Below, in pieces: positions 24,750 to 33,535 of a stretch of DNA of 64,000 bases (positions are counted from its first letter, which is position 1; each line of letters starts with the position of its first letter). A program made the position numbers and the translations under genes. The notes beneath the pieces were generated by a model. The model did no database searches. It worked only from the letters and a program-made list of their open reading frames with translations, and was not told the origin of the DNA. This DNA is from Deltaproteobacteria bacterium (lineage in GTDB: Bacteria > Desulfobacterota > Desulfomonilia > UBA1062), in assembly GCA_018433085.1 (NCBI GenBank), contig JAHDRW010000013.1, positions 62,001-126,000 of the forward strand, read 5' to 3'.

Positions 24750-25677
24750 GGCAGCCTTTCGGGAAGTTTCCGATCCCGGGCTCACCCAGGCGATCCAGCA
24801 GGGCCAGAACCTTCAGAACCGCAGCCTTGTGCGCCATGGATGCGCCCAGCCCGCTGAAGTGACTGTTGGCCGATATCCCGAAGCTCACCCCCGACTTCCA
24901 CCACTCAAGCACGAGAAACGCGGCCTGCCCGAGTTTCTGCTCCAGATCTCCACCGGGGTGGAGTACCAGGACCGAACCGCTGCCCCCGCCGCCCTGGGAG
25001 ACCCGTGAGACTAACCCCAGGTGCTGCTTTTTCCACACGATGGAGGAAAGGGCATCGCCCGGAACATAGGCCCGCACGTGTGAAACGCTCTCGATGCCGC
25101 TGCCCCCGCCCTCACCCGAATTCCCTGCAAACACGGCTGGGGAACAGGGTATGGGTGCGGGAAACACAATGACCGGGTCTTCCATGTCAAAGGTGATGGA
25201 TTTTCTGAACAGGCCATAGGGATAGGTGGTGAAAATGGTCACATTGCCCAGGAGGTGTCTTCCACGACGTGAAAACGTCCTCTTCTGCCGGAAGACTTTG
25301 CGGACCCCGCGTGGGATGTGCGCGATATTTATCTTCCCCCCGTCGTGCAGCACGAGCCGGGCCGAATCCTGCTTCGGGTTCCGGATGCTGTAGAAAATCT
25401 CTCCCGGCATGCCTGCGTAGATTTCCGGGGAGGGGGATCTGTCCACGTCCAGGTGGCGGATGTTCATCTCGGACTCGATTCCGGAGACAACCATGAACGA
25501 GAGGAGAAAGGCGATGATGAGAAAGATGAGATTGTTGCCCGTGAGCATGGCCACGATGATGACAGCTGTGAGAAAGCTGAAGAAAACCGTGCCCGCCTTG
25601 GTGAGCGCGAAGCCCCGCGGTGGTCTGAGCAGCTCAGAGAGGGACCGGGACTTCCTGAACCAGGGCTTGGATGACAT
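24733..25677 (-). CDS. DUF58 domain protein
   Basis: A 314-residue protein with two N-terminal hydrophobic helices (AGTVFFSFLTAVIIVAM, LIFLIIAFLLSFMVVSG), a beta-rich middle and the DUF58 motif region SHVRAYVPGDALSSIVWKK, in which the family has a conserved R-x-Y-x-x-GD-x3-I-x-W pattern. DUF58 proteins resemble von Willebrand A domains and work with MoxR ATPases. It overlaps moxR by 44 bp and the transglutaminase gene by 17 bp, indicating coordinated synthesis. Confidence 0.88.
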   Translation of the reverse strand: MSSKPWFRKSRSLSELLRPPRGFALTKAGTVFFSFLTAVIIVAMLTGNNLIFLIIAFLLSFMVVSGIESEMNIRHLDVDRSPSPEIYAGMPGEIFYSIRNPKQDSARLVLHDGGKINIAHIPRGVRKVFRQKRTFSRRGRHLLGNVTIFTTYPYGLFRKSITFDMEDPVIVFPAPIPCSPAVFAGNSGEGGGSGIESVSHVRAYVPGDALSSIVWKKQHLGLVSRVSQGGGGSGSVLVLHPGGDLEQKLGQAAFLVLEWWKSGVSFGISANSHFSGLGASMAHKAAVLKVLALLDRLGEPGIGNFPKGCHVVHI

Positions 25678-26545
25678 GGTATGGATCGCCTCCTCGCGTT
25701 ATGATCCGGTGGGGAAGAACAAGTGGTATCATGGTCACGACATCGCCGGGTGTGATGAACTCCCTCCCGTGCATGAAGGCCCATGCCTGCGACGCCCGTT
25801 TCAGGGCAAGTCCTCCCCGGGGCGACACGCCCAGCTCCACGTCGGGGTGGGAACGGGTCGACCTGATGACGGCGGTCATGTACTCCAGAACATCCCTGTG
25901 CACAAGGACCCGGGAAACGCACCCGATCATGGAAAGAAGAATATCCCCGTTCATGACGGGTTCAAGCCTGAGCGCCTCGGTGTGGTCGATCCCCCGGGCG
26001 ATGATCTGCTTCTCCTCTTTCAGCGAAGGATACCCCACCCGTATCTTGAACAGGAACCGGTCGAGCTGGCTCTCGGGCAGCGGGAAGGTGCCGGCTATCT
26101 CGACGGGATTCTGGGTCGCGATGACCATGAACGGAGCCGGCAGGTCATAGGTGATGCCGTCTAAGGTGACCCGACGTTCCTCCATGGCCTCCAGAAGCGC
26201 GGACTGTGTCTTGGGTGAGGTCCTGTTGATCTCGTCGGCCAGGACGATACTCGCGAAGATTGGCCCCCTCGCCAGTTCGAAGCCGCCGGTCCCGCTCCTG
26301 ACGGTGTGGAATCCGATCACATCGGAGGGGAGCAGGTCGTTGGTGAACTGGACGCGCTTGAAGCTTACATCCAGAAGCCGGGACACGGCGAGTCCGATCA
26401 GCGTCTTTCCGACTCCGGGCACCCCCTCCAGCAGCACGTGACCTCCGGCAAGGAGGCCGCACACGATGGACCTTACCACCTCGTCCTGCCCGAGAAACAC
26501 CTGGTTCATGCAATCGAGCATTTCCTGTATCCTGGTATGTTCCAT
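25634..26545 (-). CDS. MoxR-family AAA+ ATPase
   Basis: A 303-residue ATPase with Walker A LLEGVPGVGKTLIG, Walker B VLADEINRTSPKTQ, the sensor segment VIATQNPVEIAGTFPLPESQLDRF and a C-terminal lid domain. MoxR ATPases act as chaperone-like activators for metal-dependent or vWA partner proteins. The start at 26545 (MEHTRIQEML) is preferred over an upstream frame extension; AAGGTGG precedes it. First gene of the MoxR-DUF58-TgpA operon. Confidence 0.92.
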   Translation of the reverse strand: MEHTRIQEMLDCMNQVFLGQDEVVRSIVCGLLAGGHVLLEGVPGVGKTLIGLAVSRLLDVSFKRVQFTNDLLPSDVIGFHTVRSGTGGFELARGPIFASIVLADEINRTSPKTQSALLEAMEERRVTLDGITYDLPAPFMVIATQNPVEIAGTFPLPESQLDRFLFKIRVGYPSLKEEKQIIARGIDHTEALRLEPVMNGDILLSMIGCVSRVLVHRDVLEYMTAVIRSTRSHPDVELGVSPRGGLALKRASQAWAFMHGREFITPGDVVTMIPLVLPHRIITRGGDPYHVIQALVQEVPVPL

Positions 26546-26671
26546 TTCACCACCTTGTGACGAATATCTGCAGTGAGGCAAAATTACGAAGAAAAACTTA
26601 GCACAGGTCAGGAGTTTCTGATATATTAAGTTTTATTTGCCGGAGCCCGATAGGGTTCTCGAAGGTTTGCA

Positions 26672-28927
26672 ATGACGAGCGAGAAATATCGTAAAATTCT
26701 TCAGGGCATGCAAGAGGGTTACTACGAGACGGACCTGAACGGCTCCTTTACCTTTGCCAACGAGTCCCTCTGCCGGATCACCGAGATGAGCAGCGAAGAG
26801 ATCCTCGGGATCAATTTCAGGAGTTATACCTCCAAGGCCACTGCCAGGCGGGTGTTCAAGGCCTTTCACGAAACCTATCTTACCGGAATACCCATGAGGA
26901 TAGAGTATGAGATCATCCTTGCATCCGGAAAGAAGAAGATGGTCGACAATTCAGCAAGCCTGCTCAGGGACCTGAGAGGCAATCCGGTGGGCTTCTGCGG
27001 CATCGTCACGGACATCACCAGGCGTAGGCGTCTGGAGAGCCAGATGAGAGAGAGCCGCAGGCGCTACGAGGCTCTCTTCGAAAACGCCAACGAGCTCATC
27101 ATCACCACGGATTCACACGGCTATATCAAGCGCCTGAACAAAAAGGTGGAAGAGGTATCCGGGTATACGAGAAAAGAGATGCTCGGAAAGAGCATTCTCA
27201 TGATCGCTCATCCCGGCGACCGCGATATCTTCATCGAGTTCTGGAAGGAAATCCTGGAGGGCAACACTCCGCGTTTCGAGCTCAGGGTAATAGCCAAAGG
27301 TGGAGAGTCCGCCTACCTGCTGGCGAGCGGTTCAGTGGTCAGAAGCGGCGGAAAGATCGTTGAGATTCAGTACAACGCACAGGTGATCTCTGATCTCAAG
27401 GAGGCCCAGCGCACCATCCTCGATCTCTCGAACTTCCTCAACAGCATCATCGAGTCCAGCCCCAACATCCTCATCTGCCTGGACAGGGCCGGAAAGATCC
27501 AGATGGCGAACCCGGTCACCAGCAGGATCTTCCGCAAGCCCCCGGCGTCCGTAACGGGCAAGGGGATCTCGTTTCTGAGCTCGGACATGCAGGAGTTCGA
27601 GGGCGTGATCAGAGAGGTGCAGGAGAGTCGCGTTCCGCAGTTCTTTCACGAACGGGCACTTGCAGGTTCCTCGAACCAGATCTTCGATATCAGCATCTAT
27701 CCCCTCATCGATCCGGTTCACGGAGGCGCGGTCTTCACCGCGGTGGATATTACCGAGAAAAAGCACATGGAGATCCAGTTGATACATGCCCAGAAGATGG
27801 AGACCATCGGGGAACTCGCAGGCGGTGTGGCCCACGACTTCAACAACATACTCACCGGGATATCGGGCAACCTCGCCATGCTGCGCTATACCACCGACCG
27901 GGCCAAGCAGCTCGCCTACCTCGATACCCTGGATAAGATCAGCGACCGGGCCAGGGACCTCGTCAGGCAGATGCTCGTATTTACCAAACGGCACGAGGGT
28001 CGGCCGGAAAACATCTCCATCTGCCAGGTGATCGAGGAGGTCATCGACATGGCCTCCAAATCGATCCCGAAGAACATCCGGTTCAACCTCGGGAACATGG
28101 AGAACAGCGCCCTGGTATATATGGATCATACGCAGCTCACCCAGGTGCTGCTGAACCTTATCGTGAACGCGAAAGACGCCATCGGCGACCGGCAGAGAGG
28201 CCGGATCTCCATCGATGTGCAGGTCGTGTCCGTGGACAAGAACCTCAAGCGGCATTATCTTCTCAACGACGCAGGGAAGTACGTGAAGATCGAACTGACG
28301 GACAATGGATGCGGAATGAGCAAAGAGATTCTTCCGAAGATCTTCGACCCCTTCTTTTCCACCAAGCAGAAAGGTACCGCCAAGGGAACCGGGCTGGGAC
28401 TCTCCATTACCTACAACATCATCAAGAACACGGGCGGCGGTATCCAGGTGCAGTCCGAGGAGGGAAAAGGCTCGCAATTCAGCATACTGCTGCCTGTCTC
28501 GAAAAGCAGGAAGAGAACGGCCGTGACCGAGGAAAAGAACTCCGACGGGCGCGACTCGCTCAGGGCGCGTATCCTTCTGGTGGACGACGAGGACATGCTC
28601 CGCGATATCGGCAGGGAAATGCTCGAGCATCTCGGCCACGAGGTGGAGACCGCTCACGACGGTATCAGCTGTCTCGACAAGCTCAAGACAGACAGCCTGG
28701 GCTTCGATCTCATTATCCTCGATATGATCATGCCCGGGCTCGACGGGTATCACACGCTGCAGGAGATGCTCAAAAGCGGCATCAAGACCAAGGTCGTCAT
28801 CTCGTCGGGTTTCTCCTTCGAACATGAACGACAGGAAATGTTCAACAACCCCCTTATCGTGGCGAAGCTGAACAAACCATTCAACATGAGTGAACTCTCT
28901 ACGGTTCTGGGCGACATTCTCGGTTGA
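26672..28927 (+). CDS. PAS-rich cytosolic hybrid histidine kinase
   Basis: A 751-residue kinase without membrane segments: three PAS domains (about 1-120, 125-250, 258-375), a HisKA domain with GGVAHDFNNILTG (phospho-His), a HATPase domain (N box LVNAKDAIG, G boxes DNGCGMS and GTGLGLSI) and a C-terminal receiver domain with phospho-Asp in LIILDMIMPG and the K in AKLNKPF. It likely senses a cytosolic or redox signal. A GAAGG site lies seven bases before ATG. No output regulator gene is adjacent; the second hybrid kinase follows after 195 bp. Confidence 0.93.
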   Translation: MTSEKYRKILQGMQEGYYETDLNGSFTFANESLCRITEMSSEEILGINFRSYTSKATARRVFKAFHETYLTGIPMRIEYEIILASGKKKMVDNSASLLRDLRGNPVGFCGIVTDITRRRRLESQMRESRRRYEALFENANELIITTDSHGYIKRLNKKVEEVSGYTRKEMLGKSILMIAHPGDRDIFIEFWKEILEGNTPRFELRVIAKGGESAYLLASGSVVRSGGKIVEIQYNAQVISDLKEAQRTILDLSNFLNSIIESSPNILICLDRAGKIQMANPVTSRIFRKPPASVTGKGISFLSSDMQEFEGVIREVQESRVPQFFHERALAGSSNQIFDISIYPLIDPVHGGAVFTAVDITEKKHMEIQLIHAQKMETIGELAGGVAHDFNNILTGISGNLAMLRYTTDRAKQLAYLDTLDKISDRARDLVRQMLVFTKRHEGRPENISICQVIEEVIDMASKSIPKNIRFNLGNMENSALVYMDHTQLTQVLLNLIVNAKDAIGDRQRGRISIDVQVVSVDKNLKRHYLLNDAGKYVKIELTDNGCGMSKEILPKIFDPFFSTKQKGTAKGTGLGLSITYNIIKNTGGGIQVQSEEGKGSQFSILLPVSKSRKRTAVTEEKNSDGRDSLRARILLVDDEDMLRDIGREMLEHLGHEVETAHDGISCLDKLKTDSLGFDLIILDMIMPGLDGYHTLQEMLKSGIKTKVVISSGFSFEHERQEMFNNPLIVAKLNKPFNMSELSTVLGDILG

Positions 28928-29122
28928 TCCGTCCTTTGGGGATTACCCCGGATCAACGCCGGAGAAACAGGAAACAGATGTCCTATCCCCATACCGACCT
29001 CTCCGGTTGGTGCGATTCCAGAACACCGAAAACGTCGGAGGGGTTAATTCAGATCACGGTGTGCCGATAAGAAGGAATAAAAAACCCCATCAGAGTTGAG
29101 AACAACCACGAAGGAGTACGTC

Positions 29123-31054
29123 ATGCATGAAAAGAAAAACATGAGTACCGCCCTTGATCGGTTCATATCTCGTGCCCGGGAAACCATGGATGGCATGATC
29201 TCGCCGGTATATATCAAGGATACCGGTCTCCGGTATGCCTGGATGAACCGGGCGTACGCAGACATGATCCCGCTGTCCGGGGTGGAACACGCAATCGGAA
29301 AATCCGACAGCGACCTTTTCCCCTCCCCTGTTGCCCGGGGGCTCTCGTCCGGGGAAAAGGGGGTGGTGGAAAAAGGCGCCTCACTCCGGGAAACACTTGC
29401 GGACATAACCTGTCCGGACGGGGTATCGCGTTCGTTTGTCAGAACCCTGGATCCCATCGTCATCGATGATTCTCCGGCAGGGCTGCTGGGTGTCCTGACC
29501 GAAATTCCCTCTCCTGCCGGGGGGCACGATGGAAGACTGGAGCAGGAGACATTCTTCGAGGATCTCTTCATCAATGCGACGGCCATGGCAGCCATTACGG
29601 ACAGGCGCGGCGATATCGTCAAGCTCAACAGGAAGGCCATGGAAATGCTTCTCGGAAGGGGAGACACGATACAGCCCGTGAAAGGGAGAAACATACTCGA
29701 GTTCATTCACGAGGACGACAAGCAGAAGGTGCTGAAGCTGTGGAAGGAGAGCATTTTCGAAAAAAAGGAGATGAGTTACCAGATCCGCATGATATCGCAT
29801 GACGGCAGGGTCCTCTATATGCTCATCAGCGGAAGGCCCATCGTGAAGGGCGACCGCGTGATATCGTTTCAGTACCAGGCACTCGACATGATCGACCAGA
29901 AGGTCCAGGAACGCAATCTCCTCCATTCGGCGAGCGTGGAAACGCTGGGGCAGATGGCGGGCGGGTTTGCCCACGACTTCAACAATATCCTCACGGTCAT
30001 CAACGGCTATTCCGAGATGATGCTCCGCTCCATGGACAGAAACCACCCGTTCTACGGCAAGATGTTCCAGATCTGCCAGGCCGGCACTCAGGCGTCCATG
30101 CTGACCCAGAAAATCCTGGAGTTCAGCAGCAAGAACAGGCCGGAGCCCAAGGAGATCGATATCGATCAGGAGATGACCGATCAGGAGACCATACTCAGGC
30201 ATGTCATAGAAGAAAATATCAAGCTGACCGTCCAGAAGTCGGCAGGAGCCAAGAAAATCCTGATCGATCCCACCCAGTTCGCCAAGGTGCTGCTGAACCT
30301 GGTGATCAATGCAAAGGAGGCCATGTCTGCAGGCGGAGAGATCACTATCTCGGCCGATGCCCTGGACATCGATGAATCCCTTGCGCCACAGTACGACAAT
30401 ATCCGCCCCGGCCGGTATCTTAACCTGTGCGTAAGCGACACGGGCTCGGGCATGAGCGAGGAGGTGAAGCAGCATGTATTCGATCCTTTCTTCACCACAC
30501 GGGAGGCGGGAAAGGGCGTGGGCCTGTGGATCGTAAACAGCATCGTGAAGGACTACCACGGTACGATCCAGGTGCAAAGCACCGAGGGTAAGGGAACGAC
30601 GTTCAGAGTTCTTCTTCCTTTCTCCGGACAGGAACAGGCCCTCCCGGAGAAAGCGACACAGGAGCCGGGCACGTCTTCGGAAACCTCCGGCAAGACCATC
30701 CTGGTGGTCGAGGATGACGACACGGTCCGCGAACTGGTCGACGAGATACTCAAGCATCGCGGCCACCATGTCCTGACCGCGCGTAACGGAGGCGATGCCC
30801 TCCAGCTCGCCCGGCAGTACGAGGGTACAATCGATCTCCTGATCACCGACATGGTCATGCGCCGCATCGACGGTATCATGCTCTCGAAGAAGATGCGCAC
30901 CATCCTGCCGGATATCAGGATCATGCTCATGTCCGGGTACGGCGAAGACATCATCCGCCAGGAAGAGCTCACAGACATCGCCTTTCTCCAGAAACCGTTT
31001 CTTCCCCATGATCTCACCGCAAAGGTGGACGCCATTTTCAGCGACCGGGCGTAA
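29123..31054 (+). CDS. PAS hybrid histidine kinase
   Basis: A 643-residue cytosolic kinase with two PAS domains (about 15-130 and 145-260), a HisKA motif GGFAHDFNNILTV, a HATPase domain with LVINAKEAMS, DTGSGMS and GKGVGLWI (atypical LW in the G2 box), and a C-terminal receiver with LLITDMVMRRIDG and K in LQKPF. The ATG at 29123 follows AAGGAG by six bases; an earlier in-frame start has no ribosome site. Same family and architecture as the preceding gene, so the two may be an old tandem duplication. Confidence 0.92.
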   Translation: MHEKKNMSTALDRFISRARETMDGMISPVYIKDTGLRYAWMNRAYADMIPLSGVEHAIGKSDSDLFPSPVARGLSSGEKGVVEKGASLRETLADITCPDGVSRSFVRTLDPIVIDDSPAGLLGVLTEIPSPAGGHDGRLEQETFFEDLFINATAMAAITDRRGDIVKLNRKAMEMLLGRGDTIQPVKGRNILEFIHEDDKQKVLKLWKESIFEKKEMSYQIRMISHDGRVLYMLISGRPIVKGDRVISFQYQALDMIDQKVQERNLLHSASVETLGQMAGGFAHDFNNILTVINGYSEMMLRSMDRNHPFYGKMFQICQAGTQASMLTQKILEFSSKNRPEPKEIDIDQEMTDQETILRHVIEENIKLTVQKSAGAKKILIDPTQFAKVLLNLVINAKEAMSAGGEITISADALDIDESLAPQYDNIRPGRYLNLCVSDTGSGMSEEVKQHVFDPFFTTREAGKGVGLWIVNSIVKDYHGTIQVQSTEGKGTTFRVLLPFSGQEQALPEKATQEPGTSSETSGKTILVVEDDDTVRELVDEILKHRGHHVLTARNGGDALQLARQYEGTIDLLITDMVMRRIDGIMLSKKMRTILPDIRIMLMSGYGEDIIRQEELTDIAFLQKPFLPHDLTAKVDAIFSDRA

Positions 31055-31074
31055 CGGTTTTCCGGCATAGGTCT

Positions 31075-31103
31075 TTTCCTTGGGGGCCCTCTTCTGATAG
31101 AAT
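31075..31103 (+). promoter_or_regulatory. Possible promoter of the endonuclease V gene
   Basis: TTTCCT (31075-31080), 17 bp, TAGAAT (31098-31103). The start would be near 31110, one base before the ATG at 31111, giving a leaderless mRNA; the -10 overlaps the upstream ATG at 31102, which disfavours that start. Confidence 0.45.
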
Positions 31104-31110
31104 GGCGCCC

Positions 31111-31806
31111 ATGTCCGGATACAGATGGGACGTATCGCCTGAAGAGGCCCGCATTCAGCAGGAGCATCTTCGCTCACGGCGGGTCCTCGCCGACTCGTTT
31201 GCACCCGTCGCGCGCGTGGGCGGGGTAGACGTCGCGTACGACCGGTGGTCGAATCAGGGGTGCTGTGCCATTGCCGTCTTCTCCTATCCGCGCCTTTCCC
31301 TCGAGGCTGTATCGCGCGCGTGCGGAAGCGTCCGGTTTCCCTATATCCCAGGTCTTCTGGCCTTCAGGGAGGGACCTCTGGTGGAACAGGCATTCGACCT
31401 GCTTGGGCCCGTACCCGAGGTCCTCCTGTTCGACGGCCACGGCATCAGTCATCCCCGCGGGATGGGGATCGCGACGCACCTGGGCATCCTTCTGGGATGC
31501 GCCACCGTGGGTTGCGCCAAGACCCCTCTTTCAGGCACTGTCGAGCACCCTTCCCCGTCCCGGGGCAGTACGGCCCCAGTGATCTGCGATGAGAAGGTCG
31601 TGGGGTGCGTGCTCAGGACCCGTGAGGGGGTCAACCCCGTGTTCGTGTCACAGGGACATCGAGTCAGCCTGGACACCTCTGTGGAGATCTGTCTCGCGTG
31701 CGCACCGAAATACCGGATTCCGGAGCCCCTCCGCACCGCCCATATCATGGCGCGTCAGACGGTTCGATCCCTCGCCGCTCATGATCGGGGGGATATCTGT
31801 TCCTGA
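31111..31806 (+). CDS. nfi: Endonuclease V (deoxyinosine 3' endonuclease)
   Basis: A 231-residue protein with the EndoV signatures: the metal-binding Asp in VGGVDVAY, the PYIPGLLAFREGP wedge region with the catalytic Glu, VLLFDGHGISHPRGMGIATH, and a C-terminal basic segment. It nicks DNA near deaminated adenine (inosine) for repair. An alternative ATG at 31102 would add three residues but lies in the predicted promoter. Monocistronic, converging with nrdG. Confidence 0.93.
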   Translation: MSGYRWDVSPEEARIQQEHLRSRRVLADSFAPVARVGGVDVAYDRWSNQGCCAIAVFSYPRLSLEAVSRACGSVRFPYIPGLLAFREGPLVEQAFDLLGPVPEVLLFDGHGISHPRGMGIATHLGILLGCATVGCAKTPLSGTVEHPSPSRGSTAPVICDEKVVGCVLRTREGVNPVFVSQGHRVSLDTSVEICLACAPKYRIPEPLRTAHIMARQTVRSLAAHDRGDICS

Positions 31807-31874
31807 AAGCCGGCATCGTTCTGTCTGCAATGGATTTACTGGAACCCGTGAGGACCAGGAGAAAGGATGCAGTG

Positions 31875-32594
31875 CTAGCGTACGATCAGCCGGCCTACCA
31901 TCCCCTGGAGGGATTCTTTGAGATCGGAGATCTCCTCTTCGGAAAAGGAGCCGGCCTCGATAAAACGTTCGTCCACATGCTTGGATGCAACGAATCTCTG
32001 AAGGACATAGCGGGGTGCCCCCTCGATCTCACGGCCGATCTCCAGGACATCCTCAGGACTCAGGAGCTCTCTTACCAGGGTGGTCCGGAATTCAAAGGCA
32101 AGACCTGAACCCATGATGATCCGGATGCTCCTGGCAACCGTACCGGGATCGAATACGCACCTCGTCACGTGAGGATACCGCGAGACCGGGGCCTTGACGT
32201 CCATGGCGATGAAATCGGCGAGCCCGGACTCCACGACCTTTGAGAGAACCTCCGGGAACGATCCGTTGGTGTCGAGTTTCACCAGGTAATCCATTTCTTT
32301 AAGGTTTTTCATGAACCGGATCAGGCCCGGCTGGATGCAGGGCTCGCCTCCGGTGATAACGACGGCATCGCACTTGTCCCTTCTCGTGCTCAGAAAGGAG
32401 AGCACCTCGTCCTGATCGAGCGGTTGTGTGAATTGCGAGGGGTCTACCAGTTCCGGGTTGTGGCAATACGGGCACCGGAAATTGCATCCCTGGGTGAAGA
32501 GAACAGCGCTTATCTCTCCCGGATAATCGATGAGCGAGGTCCTCTGCATATTGCCTATATTGATCCTGATTTTTTCCGTATCTTCGTGCGTCAC
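31875..32594 (-). CDS. nrdG: Anaerobic ribonucleotide reductase activating radical SAM protein
   Basis: A 239-residue radical SAM enzyme with TQGCNFRCPYCHNPELVD (CxxxCxxC binding the 4Fe-4S cluster) and the SAM-binding GGEP in VITGGEPCIQ. The N-terminal RTSLIDYPGEISAVLF is typical of NrdG-type activases, which install the glycyl radical on NrdD. The start is probably GTG at 32594; the ATG at 32549 would cut the conserved N-terminal strand. It is separated from nrdD by a gene on the other strand. Activation of another glycyl radical enzyme is not excluded. Confidence 0.88.
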   Translation of the reverse strand: MTHEDTEKIRINIGNMQRTSLIDYPGEISAVLFTQGCNFRCPYCHNPELVDPSQFTQPLDQDEVLSFLSTRRDKCDAVVITGGEPCIQPGLIRFMKNLKEMDYLVKLDTNGSFPEVLSKVVESGLADFIAMDVKAPVSRYPHVTRCVFDPGTVARSIRIIMGSGLAFEFRTTLVRELLSPEDVLEIGREIEGAPRYVLQRFVASKHVDERFIEAGSFSEEEISDLKESLQGMVGRLIVR

Positions 32595-33040
32595 AATATG
32601 TAATTTACCACAGTATTACTCCTGAATAGAAGGGAAATGTTTGAACTTGTCCCCCATTGCACCGGGACGTGGAACACGTTTCCGTCCCGGCTATAAAGCG
32701 CAAGGTCGTGTACATGCCCCTTAAAAAGAGCTCCAGAAGCGCATCCGGCAAGAAAGGAAACAGATAATAACTGTTATTATTCTTGATTATTTCTCCTGGA
32801 TTGTGGATAAAATATATACTCAAACGGTATGGGGTTCCACCTGAGGACAGCCTGTATCGTACGTTCTTTTTTATTGGTGGAAAGAGTGAGAAGAAAACAG
32901 GATCACCACTCCTTGATCCCTTCAAAGGCATTGTACCTTTCAAGGGTACCGGTGAATGTCCTTTTTCTGAACTCTCCAGACAGAGGTGCGAAAACAGGCC
33001 GTAGATTACCGGCAAGGGCTGAAAAGAGAGGAGTTCACCT
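32595..33040. other. Intergenic region with two hairpins
   Basis: No convincing gene. A hairpin CCGGGAC (32662-32668) / GTCCCGG (32684-32690) with an inner GGAA/TTCC stem lies in the nrdG leader side, and an imperfect inverted repeat CCCTTCAAAGG (32918-32928) / CCTTTCAAGGG (32936-32946) lies upstream of the response regulator gene. An AT-rich stretch at 32765-32820 may hold the regulator's promoter (TAAAATATATACT). Confidence 0.5.
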
Positions 33041-33418
33041 ATGGGCAACGGCAGGATACTTGTCATGGATGATGAAGAGATCATCCAGGATGTCTTGAGC
33101 AACATGCTCGATTTTCTCGGTTATGAAGTTCAGATTGCCGCGGAAGGCGCCCAGGCCGTCCAGATGTACCGCGAAGCCATGGAGTCGGGCAATTCGTTCG
33201 ATGCGGTTATCATGGACCTTACGATCCCCGGCGGCGTGGGAGGCAAGGATGCGATCCGCGATCTCCTGAAGATCGATCCGGCGGCAAAGGCCATCGTATC
33301 CAGCGGCTATTCGACGGACCCGGTGATAACGAATTATCAGGAGCACGGTTTCAAGGGCGTCATCAGAAAACCCTTTAAGATCGAGGAACTCAAAGAGGTC
33401 ATCCAGAAAGTCATCTGA
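33041..33418 (+). CDS. Single-domain response regulator
   Basis: A 125-residue stand-alone receiver domain: acidic pocket in LVMDDEEII, phospho-Asp in AVIMDLTIPGG, Thr/Ser in IVSSGYSTDP and the conserved Lys in IRKPFKIEEL. GAGAGGAG lies ahead of ATG. It has no output domain, so it would act by protein contacts or as a phosphorelay intermediate, possibly with the hybrid kinases 2-6 kb away. It sits on the strand opposite to nrdG and nrdD, between them. Confidence 0.93.
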   Translation: MGNGRILVMDDEEIIQDVLSNMLDFLGYEVQIAAEGAQAVQMYREAMESGNSFDAVIMDLTIPGGVGGKDAIRDLLKIDPAAKAIVSSGYSTDPVITNYQEHGFKGVIRKPFKIEELKEVIQKVI

Positions 33419-33471
33419 ACGTCCTCTTCGGCTTTTGTCAGGCGGCAGGTTCGTCTAGAAAGATTCTTTCA

Positions 33472-33509
33472 CGGACATTGAAACGCCCCCAAGGTCGTTT
33501 CAATGTCCG
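33472..33509. repeat. Perfect 14-bp inverted repeat between convergent genes
   Basis: CGGACATTGAAACG (33472-33485) and its exact complement CGTTTCAATGTCCG (33496-33509) around a 10-base loop, placed between the ends of the response regulator and nrdD genes. It has no long T tract; it may still be a bidirectional terminator or mRNA-protecting hairpin. Confidence 0.75.
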
Positions 33510-33535
33510 TTCGAATGTCTGGTTGTCCTTTTGCC

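Noticed and set aside
29381..31204. A 607-codon reverse-strand frame opposite the second hybrid kinase
   Set aside because: Antisense shadow; the kinase strand has all expected domains.
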